A stretch of DNA of 34,644 nucleotides. Source: CAYMBP01 sp964388745 (GTDB lineage Bacteria > Babelota > Babeliae > Babelales > RVW-14). Where the stretch lies: positions 1 through 34,644 of the forward strand of contig CAYMBP010000017.1 of NCBI GenBank assembly GCA_964388745.1. The letters are read 5' to 3'. The notes beneath the pieces were generated by a model. It saw only the letters and a program-made list of their open reading frames with translations, was not told the DNA's origin and did not search any database. Every line of letters begins with the position of its first letter. Position 1 is the first letter of the stretch. The translations under genes and the position numbers were made by a program. Positions 1 through 7,513 of the stretch are shown piece after piece.

Positions 1-54
1 CCCCCCCCCCCCCCCCCCCCACCCCCCCCCCCCCCCACCCCCCCCCCCCCCCCC
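1..54. other. Poly-C low-complexity run at window edge
   Basis: Positions 1-54 are C except for two A residues (21 and 37). The run begins exactly where the coding sequence of the phosphohexomutase stops looking like its family. On the minus strand it is poly-G, the usual signature of a dark-cycle sequencing artefact or mis-extended contig end. It most likely marks a contig end rather than real genomic sequence. Confidence 0.8.
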
Positions 55-1085
55 ATACGTGCACACCCGCCATCCTCAAAGCCAAAATATCGAACTTTGA
101 AGAAAAAATGGCAACTTAGTTCGCCAGCAAGAAGAGCTTTATGTTTAATCATCTGTTCTTTTATAATTGAATGGCCAGATGGGGAAATATGATAGATTGC
201 TTGTTGTTTTTCAAGAACTTCAAACAGTGCACCAGAGCTTTTAATGTCACAAACAATAGGGGCATTTGGGTTGTTTTTTAAAATATCTTGAGCGAATATG
301 CCAAGTAAAATATCACCATACACAAGCTTGCCCGATCTCATCATGGGGGTCATTCGGTCACAGTCTCCGTCAAGTCCTATGCCAAGAATTAAAGACTCAT
401 GAGCTGCCAGTTCTTGTGCTACATCTTGCATGTTGCTAAGAACTGTGGGATCTGCCTCATGATGAGGAAAATTGCCATCAACTTCAGGATATAAAAGTTT
501 GACGTTTTTCCACTCCATTTCTTTGATCAGTTGGGGATAAACAGCTCCAGCTGATCCATTGCCACAGTCAATAACAGCATTAATTGATTTTCCCTTGAGC
601 ATTTTAAACTCTTCAGCAAGAAATGAGACATAGGGAGTAATGCCATCCATAGTTGTTAATTTTCCTGCTGTGTCACTAAGAGGTTCAAAATTCTGTGATT
701 CATATATAGTGCGGATTGTCTGGATTCCCTTGCCCCATACTCCCCAAATTTTTACGCCATTATATTCTTTTGGATTATGAGAAGCAGTGATTTCAAGTCC
801 AAATGGAATATTTTTATTGCAGACGGTATAGTATAGTGTTGGAGTAGGAACAAGTCCAATATCAATCACATCAATACCATGATCAATACAAGCTTGAATA
901 AGGGCTTTTTGCAATGTTAGAGAGTGGCTACGTCCGTCTCTGCCAATAACAACTTGGCGACCTTGTCGATTTTTGCGTTGAAGGTAGCTGATAATAGCTC
1001 TGCCAAGGTTATATGCCTGGTCAAGCATCAGATCTTTGTCAACAATACCTCGAATATCATATTCACGAAAGATACACTTGTTCAT
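1..1085 (-). CDS. Phosphomannomutase/phosphoglucomutase, 3' end cut by window edge
   Basis: Alpha-D-phosphohexomutase family enzyme that interconverts hexose 6- and 1-phosphates, supplying GDP-mannose or UDP-glucose routes for surface glycans. Translated from ATG at 1085 after an AAGGG Shine-Dalgarno, the frame stays open to the window edge. The phosphoserine loop TASHNP places the catalytic Ser at residue 102. The metal loop is DGDCDR (Asp239, 241, 243) and the sugar-binding loop is GELSCH (Glu322, Ser324). The spacing of all three loops matches bacterial PMM/PGM enzymes of about 455-460 residues, so about 110 C-terminal residues (the phosphate-binding domain 4) are missing. The frame remains open through the poly-C run as glycines, which is not credible protein; reliable coding ends near 55. 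Cys replaces the commoner Gly or Ala in both loops. Substrate preference between mannose and glucose cannot be decided. Confidence 0.9.
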   Translation of the reverse strand, partial: MNKCIFREYDIRGIVDKDLMLDQAYNLGRAIISYLQRKNRQGRQVVIGRDGRSHSLTLQKALIQACIDHGIDVIDIGLVPTPTLYYTVCNKNIPFGLEITASHNPKEYNGVKIWGVWGKGIQTIRTIYESQNFEPLSDTAGKLTTMDGITPYVSFLAEEFKMLKGKSINAVIDCGNGSAGAVYPQLIKEMEWKNVKLLYPEVDGNFPHHEADPTVLSNMQDVAQELAAHESLILGIGLDGDCDRMTPMMRSGKLVYGDILLGIFAQDILKNNPNAPIVCDIKSSGALFEVLEKQQAIYHISPSGHSIIKEQMIKHKALLAGELSCHFFFKVRYFGFEDGGCARMGGGGGVGGGGGGGGGGG

Positions 1086-1322
1086 TAGTGATCCCTTCTT
1101 TAGTTTGATATAAACCTTTTGCTCACTACTCTCGGGACCACTCAGTGTACGCTTAATTCTGTGAGCTGTCTTCTGATTTTTTATATTTTTCTATCATATT
1201 AGAGAGTTTTTTGTCGCATTGATAATATCATGAGGTTTTTCTTTAATTTGGTCAATTTACTTCTCTTTTTATTTAAAAATGTGACTTTTTTGATTGAAGC
1301 TCATGCTTAAAATGGTACTCCA

Positions 1323-2378
1323 TTATTTATTATTTGTTTCTTTTTGAATTGTTTCTTTAATGGGTTCAGTTTTTTCTTGAGTTGGTGTTGGTGGAATGAG
1401 TAGATTCTTTATTTTCATAATGAGAGAAAGGCTAAGGTTTACAGTTCCAACAATTAGATCGGCTGTTTTATGAAAGACAGTATGGATGAGTGTTTTCCGC
1501 TGAGAAGGGGGCTGAGTGATTTGCTGAGGCTGCACCGCTGGTGTTGTGACAGGCTCTGTCGATGTTTTGGTCATCTGCTCTTTAAATTCTTCTTCTAGTT
1601 CTTGGCGCATGCCAACTTTGCTTAATTCTGTAAGTAGGGTTTGAGCTTTGGTAACTTCAGCATCTATTTTTGAGGAAAGCTCTTGAATTTTTGTTGTTCT
1701 AATTGTATCAATTTCTTTTTCTAGCGCTCCAATTTCATTTTTTATTTCTTTAATTTTTGTTTCTAGTACTGAGGCTTCTTGAGGTGTTGAGCCAAGTATT
1801 TTTAGGTGAAGCTTATGAGCTTGTGCTGATTGAGTATGGGCTTTTTGAATTTTTTCGTTTACCTGGGAGTATAAGTCACGAAGTTCTTTTTTAAGAGTTT
1901 CAATAACTTGCATACTTTCCTGCAGACCAGTTTTTTTCTCTCCTTCTGCATTTGATTGAGTAGGCATTGAGGTTTCAGGAGTGAGCGTTTCTTTTTCATT
2001 GTTAGATAAGAGAGCCTCTTCTTCTAAGTTATTGCTATCATCTTCATCGATAGTAGTTATTGCTGGCGTTGTAGCACTTGTCTCTTCGACTGCGGATTGT
2101 GGCATTGTTGGCATGGCTATTGAAGTGAGATTGTCATCTGCTGCTTTAGAATCGTCAGAAGGGAGAGAGCTTGTAGTCTCCTCAGTTAGATTTTCTTCTT
2201 CAGAAAGATCTATTTTATTAAGGTCGCTTATTGGTACTTCTGGCATTGCGGGCATTTCTGTAAGATTATCTTCCATTTCCATATCAATGTTACCCGTATC
2301 TATTTCCATAGAATAAAGTTGGATTTTTGCCATTGACATTATGATGATTAAAACAAAAAGAAGTTGGTTATGTTTCAT
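1323..2378 (-). CDS. Secreted coiled-coil protein with acidic, Met/Pro-rich N-terminus
   Basis: 351 residues, no recognised family. A signal peptide (about 1-23, ending in a hydrophobic core and LYS|M) is followed by an acidic segment with MEMED, EMPAMPEVP and AMPTMP motifs and a Ser/Thr/Pro/Glu-rich linker to about residue 150. A coiled coil spans about 155-270, then comes a Thr/Pro/Gln linker, a hydrophobic or amphipathic segment (about 296-330), and a TPTQEK-type hydrophilic tail. The start is supported by GAGGT upstream of ATG. It overlaps the stop of the 164-aa gene by 11 bp, so the two are translationally coupled. The layout copies that of the 434-aa protein two genes upstream, suggesting ancient duplication and a common envelope or exported role. 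Function unknown. Confidence 0.8.
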   Translation of the reverse strand: MKHNQLLFVLIIIMSMAKIQLYSMEIDTGNIDMEMEDNLTEMPAMPEVPISDLNKIDLSEEENLTEETTSSLPSDDSKAADDNLTSIAMPTMPQSAVEETSATTPAITTIDEDDSNNLEEEALLSNNEKETLTPETSMPTQSNAEGEKKTGLQESMQVIETLKKELRDLYSQVNEKIQKAHTQSAQAHKLHLKILGSTPQEASVLETKIKEIKNEIGALEKEIDTIRTTKIQELSSKIDAEVTKAQTLLTELSKVGMRQELEEEFKEQMTKTSTEPVTTPAVQPQQITQPPSQRKTLIHTVFHKTADLIVGTVNLSLSLIMKIKNLLIPPTPTQEKTEPIKETIQKETNNK

Positions 2379-2862
2379 TTTCTACCTCATCTAGCCCTGG
2401 TTCGTTTTTCATTTCAATGATTTGCTGGTATCTACCAGCTTCTGTCTGGATAGCAATAATTTTTGTGGTAAGGCTACTATCTATCTCAAGTATCTTTTTT
2501 TCTATTTGATCTCGATTTTTTTCTAGTTCTGTTAGGCTTTTTCTGATTTCAACTATACTATTTTTATTCTTGTTATATATCTTAAGAGATTCCGGGTGAG
2601 AGGCTTTAAGGGATGATTTTTCTGTAAGATTAATAATATCAGGGCCTTGTAGCATTTGAGCTTCTTGGGTTGCTGTCCCTATCATTTCATTATTTGAAGG
2701 GAAGGATGCGTTTTCTTCTGAGTCTTGCAAAGATAAGTCCATCGGTTGATTTGCGATTGTCGGCAATTCAGTTATTCCTGGATTAAGTGCTGGGTTTTGA
2801 GAATAACAAAAAAAATGAAGTAGAATAAATAAACATTGCAGTAAACATATGCATAGGTTCAT
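2368..2862 (-). CDS. Small secreted coiled-coil protein
   Basis: 164 residues from the ATG at 2862, chosen because AAGGAG lies 8 bp upstream and the protein then opens with a good signal peptide (hydrophobic core 2-19, ending near YSQ). An upstream in-frame ATG at 2937 would add 25 residues rich in Lys/Arg with no clear ribosome binding site. After a Pro/Asn/Ser-rich linker containing LPTIANQPMDL, residues about 90-150 form a charged coiled coil (ESLKIYNKNKNSIVEI onward). It sits between two larger proteins of similar architecture in one minus-strand operon and may be their short partner. No family recognised. Confidence 0.75.
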   Translation of the reverse strand: MNLCICLLQCLFILLHFFCYSQNPALNPGITELPTIANQPMDLSLQDSEENASFPSNNEMIGTATQEAQMLQGPDIINLTEKSSLKASHPESLKIYNKNKNSIVEIRKSLTELEKNRDQIEKKILEIDSSLTTKIIAIQTEAGRYQQIIEMKNEPGLDEVENET

Positions 2863-2988
2863 TCTACATCTCCTTTTTGCGGATGCCCTTTTTACTTTGT
2901 TGTAGAAAGTGTAACATAGCAAGAAGTGCAAATGCAAAAAGTTATAATTCTTCTATGAGAGATCTTTTACACAAAGCTTTTTCAATAA

Positions 2989-4293
2989 TTACTCTGTCTT
3001 AATTTGATTAGGTGAGGGTGTTGCTGTATTTTCAGAGGAGGGCTTATTACTTAGCAGGTTTGATACACTTTTGATGAATTGACTAAATAGATGGTTAAAG
3101 AAAGCAAAAAGATTTGAGTACCAAGCCTGAGTTTCCTTTTTTTTCTTTTTAATTGGTTTTTTAACTTTCAGAATTTCTGCTTCCTCTGCAGCATTTTCCT
3201 CCTTTTTTTTATTTAGTTTTTCTTCCTTTATTTTTTTTGTTCGAGTTGTGCGGTTTTTGATAATTATTCCTTCTTTTTCAAGATGGGAAGCCTCTTTTTT
3301 TGCTCTGTTAATTTGATTTTGAGCTGTGGTGATAACATTGTTAAAGTCATTAAGCAAGTCACTATTTAGATAAGAATCAATTGCTTTAAGTTTTTCAAGG
3401 GATTTCCCTTTTAAATCATAGTAAAGAGTTCGAGCTTTTCTATCATCAATAATGTACCACATCTCATTAATTATCTCTCGAGCGCGATCACCTTCTTGTA
3501 GTGCAATATCTATTTCACGATCAAGTTTTTTAAGTCGCTCTGTAACTGAAAGGTCAATATCTTCAATTGATTTCATATCAAGCCTAAGCTGCTCTAGGCT
3601 TGCGCGTAGGTCTTTGATGCTTGTCTCAACGTCATCAGACTTCATTGCATAGTTTCGCTCACTTAAATCGAAGGACTCTTTTTGCTGTAATAGGTCTGCT
3701 AAATCTTTTTGTCTTTTTTTATCAAGGTAACGCTCAATATTGCGAAAAAGTTCTTGTAGTTGGCCTTGCTCAATCCCTATTTCTTTGTAAAAACTATCAA
3801 ATGCTTGATCAATAGTATTAAACTTGCTGTTGAATTGATTTCGAACTGAATAAATTTTTGTAATAAGTTGTTCAATTTCATTTTGATAGAGATCGAGCGC
3901 TTGAGTCAGCCAATTTTTTTTACGTTGCCAATTACCTTGTACTCCAATTTTTTCTTCAGGGTAGTCGACTGTGTCAAGCATTGGAGCATCGTTTTCAGGT
4001 TCTGAATTAAGAGGAGTTGGCGATGTTGTAACTTCTATTGGTTGAGTTGCGGCTTGCTCGATAGGGGGTGTTATTGTTGTAGTTGGAGTAGCAGTATCCA
4101 CCTCGCTGTCATCATCATCTGTTGGCATAGGAGGTGGATCTACATCAGGCATTTCCATATCTATATCCATCATGGGAGGCATGTCAAGCGAATTAGGCAT
4201 TTCCATTATCATATTTTTATCCTGCATTGCTTGCATGGATGGAGCAAGGAAAAATAGGCTTGTCAGGATAATGCTCTGAGGTTTCCATTTCAT
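2989..4293 (-). CDS. Secreted coiled-coil protein with Met-rich acidic N-terminus
   Basis: 434 residues, no recognised family. A signal peptide (1-22, SMQA|M) is followed by a remarkable segment in which ten of residues 23-56 are Met, interleaved with Asp, Glu and Pro (MIMEMP, MPPMMDIDMEMP). A Thr/Pro-rich linker runs to about 115. Long coiled coil covers about 120-350 and a Lys-rich patch about 350-387. An aromatic amphipathic helix (WYSNLFAFFNHLFSQF, about 391-406) precedes a Ser/Thr/Pro tail. AGAAGGGG precedes the ATG. It follows the PPOX-fold gene by 26 bp and precedes the 164-aa gene by 126 bp, so all four are probably co-transcribed. The C-terminal helix could contact membrane and the Met cluster could bind soft metal ions; both are inference. 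Confidence 0.82.
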   Translation of the reverse strand: MKWKPQSIILTSLFFLAPSMQAMQDKNMIMEMPNSLDMPPMMDIDMEMPDVDPPPMPTDDDDSEVDTATPTTTITPPIEQAATQPIEVTTSPTPLNSEPENDAPMLDTVDYPEEKIGVQGNWQRKKNWLTQALDLYQNEIEQLITKIYSVRNQFNSKFNTIDQAFDSFYKEIGIEQGQLQELFRNIERYLDKKRQKDLADLLQQKESFDLSERNYAMKSDDVETSIKDLRASLEQLRLDMKSIEDIDLSVTERLKKLDREIDIALQEGDRAREIINEMWYIIDDRKARTLYYDLKGKSLEKLKAIDSYLNSDLLNDFNNVITTAQNQINRAKKEASHLEKEGIIIKNRTTRTKKIKEEKLNKKKEENAAEEAEILKVKKPIKKKKKETQAWYSNLFAFFNHLFSQFIKSVSNLLSNKPSSENTATPSPNQIKTE

Positions 4294-4319
4294 ACTACAG
4301 TACCCCTTCTCTGTATGGG

Positions 4320-4781
4320 CTAGAGACTTTTTGCAAGTTCTTTCAGCTCTTTAAAAAGACTCTTCACTAACTCTTCAGCTTCAGAAGAAGTATAACTCCA
4401 GACAACTCCTTGGTCTACTTTCGATAAAATTGAACGATCAGATTTGATATCAATAATATCTATGCGAACAACATTCATGAGGGGGTGGACCATTGAGGGA
4501 GCTCGAACAACTCCTGCTCGTCCTAAAATGGAGTAAGCAATATTGTTTTCACCTGTGAAGCAAATCATTACTTTTTTTTGCCATACCATATTTAGGTAGC
4601 CTGTATGCTCTTTGTGAATGGTTAATAATAGACTTTCTTGCCCTTTAGGATAAATGCATTGAATAGGTGTTGTATTAGGAACCCCCTTTTCAGAAAAAGT
4701 TGCAAGAACTGCCAAGCAGTGTTCTTTTTTCAAATAATCAATAAGATCTTCTGGTAGTTTTATGCCGACATGCTTTGCCAT
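4320..4781 (-). CDS. Pyridoxamine 5'-phosphate oxidase-family FMN-binding protein
   Basis: 153 residues, cytosolic. The order of segments fits the FMN-binding split beta-barrel: an N-terminal helix (LPEDLIDYLKKEH), the strand LAVLATFSEKGVPNTTPIQCIY resembling the opening of PPOX-fold proteins (a strand, then xGxPxxxP), then the central strands and a C-terminal helix (SEAEELVKSLFKELKEL). Length is typical of the small PPOX-like proteins rather than PdxH (about 210 aa), and the PdxH C-terminal dimer motif is absent, so a B6-synthesis role is not supported. The substrate is unknown; flavin reductase or F420/heme-type split barrels are alternatives. It is probably the first gene of the operon leading into the secreted coiled-coil proteins. 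Confidence 0.7.
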   Translation of the reverse strand: MAKHVGIKLPEDLIDYLKKEHCLAVLATFSEKGVPNTTPIQCIYPKGQESLLLTIHKEHTGYLNMVWQKKVMICFTGENNIAYSILGRAGVVRAPSMVHPLMNVVRIDIIDIKSDRSILSKVDQGVVWSYTSSEAEELVKSLFKELKELAKSL

Positions 4782-4847
4782 ATATCCTCATAATCCTTGG
4801 TTAGAAAAGAATGATAGAAAATTAACGATGACTGTTAACGAAGTCGT

Positions 4848-4856
4848 AGTATATCA
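4848..4856 (-). promoter_or_regulatory. Extended -10 promoter candidate for the PPOX-fold operon
   Basis: On the minus strand the sequence TGATATACT (TG, one base, then TATACT, 5 of 6 to consensus) lies 67-75 bp before the ATG at 4781. No good -35 hexamer is visible, as is common with extended -10 promoters. Predicted start of transcription is near 4841. Confidence 0.4.
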
Positions 4857-4896
4857 AAAATATAGAGCTCCGGGAATGAGCTTATTAGTTAAAATA

Positions 4897-6054
4897 TTAC
4901 ATAAGATTAACGATTATTTCGTTTTCAAGAGTCATTCCTCGACTAGTTAATGTTATAATATTACCATTTCGTATGATCAAATCGGTTTTTTCAAGTTTTG
5001 ATAGTTTAGAAAAAAAGTCCGATTTTTGTTCTTCTGATAATAAGTATAACATACTATGCAAGTCTATCCCGTGGCGTTGTCTGAGGCCAAGCATTAGTCT
5101 TTCAATAAAAAGTTGCCACTTGGAAAGTTTTTCTGAGGTTTTACAGGTGAGTTGAGAGGAATTATCATAGTGGGCAATATAATTACTCAAATTATTTTCA
5201 TTGGTAAAGCGATATGATCCTGAAAATGACGATGCACCAAGTCCAAACCCTCGATATGGTTTATGGTCCCAGTAGGCCTGGTTATGTAAAGATGAGGCTT
5301 TATTTTTAGCAAAATTTGATGTTTCATATTGCTCAAAACCATGCTGAGCTAAGAATTCAATGGTATATTTATATTGTCTTATAAAGGATTCGTCTGTTGC
5401 TATGTCCATTTCTCCTCGCTCAACTTTAAAATAGAGAGGTGTTTTTTCGTGAATTGTCAAAAAGTAAATTGAAATATGAGTAATAGGCCATAAAACAGCT
5501 GCTTGCAATGTCTCTTTCCAACGCTTTTCGCTAATTCCAGGAAGACCTAAGATAAAGTCTGCTGAAATATTTTTAAAATATTTTGGTGCAATTTTCATAA
5601 CGTTTTGAACATCATGAATTCGTTGTCGTCTATTTAATTTTAATAAAACGTCATCATCAAGTGCTTGAATGCCAACACTCAATCGATTGATGCCACAATC
5701 TAACCAAGCATCAAGGCGTTCTTCTGTGATGTCTGCAGGATTGGTTTCAATAACGCTTTCAATCAATTGTGAGCAATCAAATTGATTATATAATTGTTGG
5801 TATAATTTTGTAATGTCTTCAATTGGAAATAAGCTTGGTGTGCCCCCACCCAAGTAGATTGTTTTCAGTGGAATTTGTGGTTGTTGTTTGGCAAATAAAA
5901 AGATCTCATTGCTTAGGCTTTTAAAGTAGGCATCTTGAAATGATTCATGTTGTTCTAGAGCTACAAAATCACAATAGTAACATTTTTTACTACAAAAGGG
6001 CCAATGTATATAGAGATGCTCTGGTGCTGATGAAAAGGAGGGGGCGTTAATCAT
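4897..6054 (-). CDS. hemW: Radical SAM heme chaperone HemW
   Basis: 385 residues, close to the usual 370-390. The N-terminus reads LYIHWPFCSKKCYYCDF: the CX3CX2C cluster (Cys21, 25, 28) binds the 4Fe-4S/SAM centre. The residue pattern after the third Cys (DF rather than GC) separates HemW from true oxygen-independent coproporphyrinogen oxidase HemN, which has a fourth Cys there. YLGGGTPSLF is the SAM-binding GGG motif. The C-terminal part (YETSNFAK onward, then a winged-helix-like end) matches the HemN C-terminal domain. HemW proteins bind heme and insert it into target enzymes. The gene begins 3 bp after the DUF4381 stop with no clear Shine-Dalgarno, so translation is probably coupled. No heme-synthesis gene is nearby. 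Confidence 0.9.
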   Translation of the reverse strand: MINAPSFSSAPEHLYIHWPFCSKKCYYCDFVALEQHESFQDAYFKSLSNEIFLFAKQQPQIPLKTIYLGGGTPSLFPIEDITKLYQQLYNQFDCSQLIESVIETNPADITEERLDAWLDCGINRLSVGIQALDDDVLLKLNRRQRIHDVQNVMKIAPKYFKNISADFILGLPGISEKRWKETLQAAVLWPITHISIYFLTIHEKTPLYFKVERGEMDIATDESFIRQYKYTIEFLAQHGFEQYETSNFAKNKASSLHNQAYWDHKPYRGFGLGASSFSGSYRFTNENNLSNYIAHYDNSSQLTCKTSEKLSKWQLFIERLMLGLRQRHGIDLHSMLYLLSEEQKSDFFSKLSKLEKTDLIIRNGNIITLTSRGMTLENEIIVNLM

Positions 6055-6057
6055 ATA

Positions 6058-6582
6058 TTATTTTTCATTAGATTTCTTGGGGGTGCACATACTTATCAAT
6101 TCTTCAGTTGTTGCAAAATCACGTTGAGCTTGCTCTTGTAGGGCTTCTTCATTGGCAAATTTAATTCGAGTTGCTCCTTGTAGTGTTGCTTGCAGTTTTT
6201 CAAGGAGTTGCTGATCAAATCCTTGCTGTTCAAGATAGTCAAGGAGCTCCTTATCTGTTTTGTTTATGGTTCGCCATTCAAATCGTTTAAAGAGGTATCC
6301 TTTAATCATTTTTGTTAAAGAAAAGTAAAGTTGTTGATATTCTTGCTTTGATTGTCGAGATACTCTTTTGATTTCTTTTAGCTGGCTAAATGCCCATTCT
6401 TCAGGAGAGATTTGTCCTCTTTTTTTATAAAAAACAAAAATAGCAATAATGCTTATAATAATTAAAAAAACGAAAAAAAGAATAGAATAAAAGATACTTG
6501 TTTGCCATATTGGTGGGTAATGGTAGCTATAAATATCATGAAATGTAGGCATAGTATCAGTGATATGGGCTGGCATGTTCAT
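6058..6582 (-). CDS. DUF4381-like membrane protein of a MoxR/vWA-type cluster
   Basis: 174 residues. A short N-terminal segment is followed by YHYPPIWQTS and a single strong transmembrane helix (about 28-51), a basic YKKRG stop-transfer, then a cytoplasmic helical domain. The pattern (PP.W just before the TM helix, a downstream L..ika..krvf..r, TdkELLdyL, and ATRIKFANEEA) fits DUF4381. DUF4381 proteins sit with DUF58, MoxR AAA ATPases and vWA proteins in the BatA/CoxE-like systems thought to assemble or activate envelope proteins. The ATG overlaps the stop of the DUF58 gene (ATGA), showing tight coupling. Exact function unknown. Confidence 0.72.
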   Translation of the reverse strand: MNMPAHITDTMPTFHDIYSYHYPPIWQTSIFYSILFFVFLIIISIIAIFVFYKKRGQISPEEWAFSQLKEIKRVSRQSKQEYQQLYFSLTKMIKGYLFKRFEWRTINKTDKELLDYLEQQGFDQQLLEKLQATLQGATRIKFANEEALQEQAQRDFATTEELISMCTPKKSNEK

Positions 6583-7460
6583 ATCTGTCTCCTTGTTCTT
6601 TGGCGAAAGAATGAAAGAAGAGGGTTAATGAAAGAGTGACCAACAATAAGATCAAGGCTATCAATTTTACATTTATTAAAGAGACGTTTTTGGTCATTTG
6701 CTCTTTTTAGTAAGAGCTGGTTAATGCCTTGAGATGATGATTGACGACAAGAGAGAGAATAGATAGCACCTGTTTCTGGATCCTGAATATCAAGCATACC
6801 GAAGGAAGGTAGCTGCTTTTCACATAAGTCAAGTAGACGAATGGAGATAAAATCGTATTCGCATCCGGCAACACGTAGCAACTTAGGAATTGAAGGGTTG
6901 CTGTCAATCCAATCTGAGATAAAAAATAAAACAGCATTTCGTTGTTTTTGTTTAATTAAAAACTTGAGAGCTCCAGCAATGTCTGTTTTTTTATTATCAG
7001 TTGATTGAGAAAAAATTGTTTCTAAAATACGACTATTGTGTGCTGAGCCTCGTGATGGGGGAATCCACTTTTCAATATGATCAGAAAAGAAAACGGCCCC
7101 AACTTTATCTTTTCCTTCAGATGCAAGGTAAGCGAGTGACGCAGAGAGCTGTTGAATTAACTCATAACGTTGTTCTTCTTGCGATGAATATTCAGTAGAA
7201 GAAGAGATGTCAATAGCAAGAATAACAGTACGGTCACGCTCTTCACGATATTGTTTGACCATGATTTTATTCATTTTAGCTGAACTATTCCAGTCAATCA
7301 TGCGAATATCGTCACCCATTTGATACTCACGTATTTGGTCAAACTCAAGACCTGCGCCTTTAAAAGCAGAGAGATAGTCACCACTTAGTGCGCTATGCAT
7401 AACTCGCTTTGTATAAATCTTAATACGCTTAATCTTATTTCTTATTGAATTGTTAATCAT
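6579..7460 (-). CDS. DUF58 family vWA-like protein
   Basis: 293 residues. The DUF58 signature GDDIRMIDWNSSAKMNKIMVKQYREERD (split here: GDDIRMIDWN at about 49-58, then KQYREERD) is followed by a von Willebrand A strand VILAIDISSS, giving an intact DxSxS metal (MIDAS) motif at Asp84, Ser86 and Ser88. AGGAG precedes the ATG. DUF58 proteins act with MoxR-type AAA ATPases, but no MoxR gene is present here: the upstream neighbour is serS, 53 bp away. It overlaps the DUF4381 gene by 4 bp. Likely cytoplasmic, perhaps membrane-bound through its partner. Confidence 0.87.
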   Translation of the reverse strand: MINNSIRNKIKRIKIYTKRVMHSALSGDYLSAFKGAGLEFDQIREYQMGDDIRMIDWNSSAKMNKIMVKQYREERDRTVILAIDISSSTEYSSQEEQRYELIQQLSASLAYLASEGKDKVGAVFFSDHIEKWIPPSRGSAHNSRILETIFSQSTDNKKTDIAGALKFLIKQKQRNAVLFFISDWIDSNPSIPKLLRVAGCEYDFISIRLLDLCEKQLPSFGMLDIQDPETGAIYSLSCRQSSSQGINQLLLKRANDQKRLFNKCKIDSLDLIVGHSFINPLLSFFRQRTRRQI

Positions 7461-7513
7461 GATATCGTTCTCCTATTGTAAGTGAGCTCGATAACTAAAG
7501 CTTAAAAAAAATT

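Noticed and set aside
1981..2316. Ser-rich 111-codon plus-strand ORF antisense to the 351-aa gene
   Set aside because: It is the antisense shadow of the Ser/Thr/Glu-rich coding region; no start signal.
4320..4781. PdxH pyridoxine 5'-phosphate oxidase
   Set aside because: Too short and without the C-terminal PdxH dimerisation motif; only the fold family is supported.
4897..6054. Oxygen-independent coproporphyrinogen oxidase HemN
   Set aside because: The fourth Cys of the HemN cluster motif is replaced (CDF), which is the HemW pattern.
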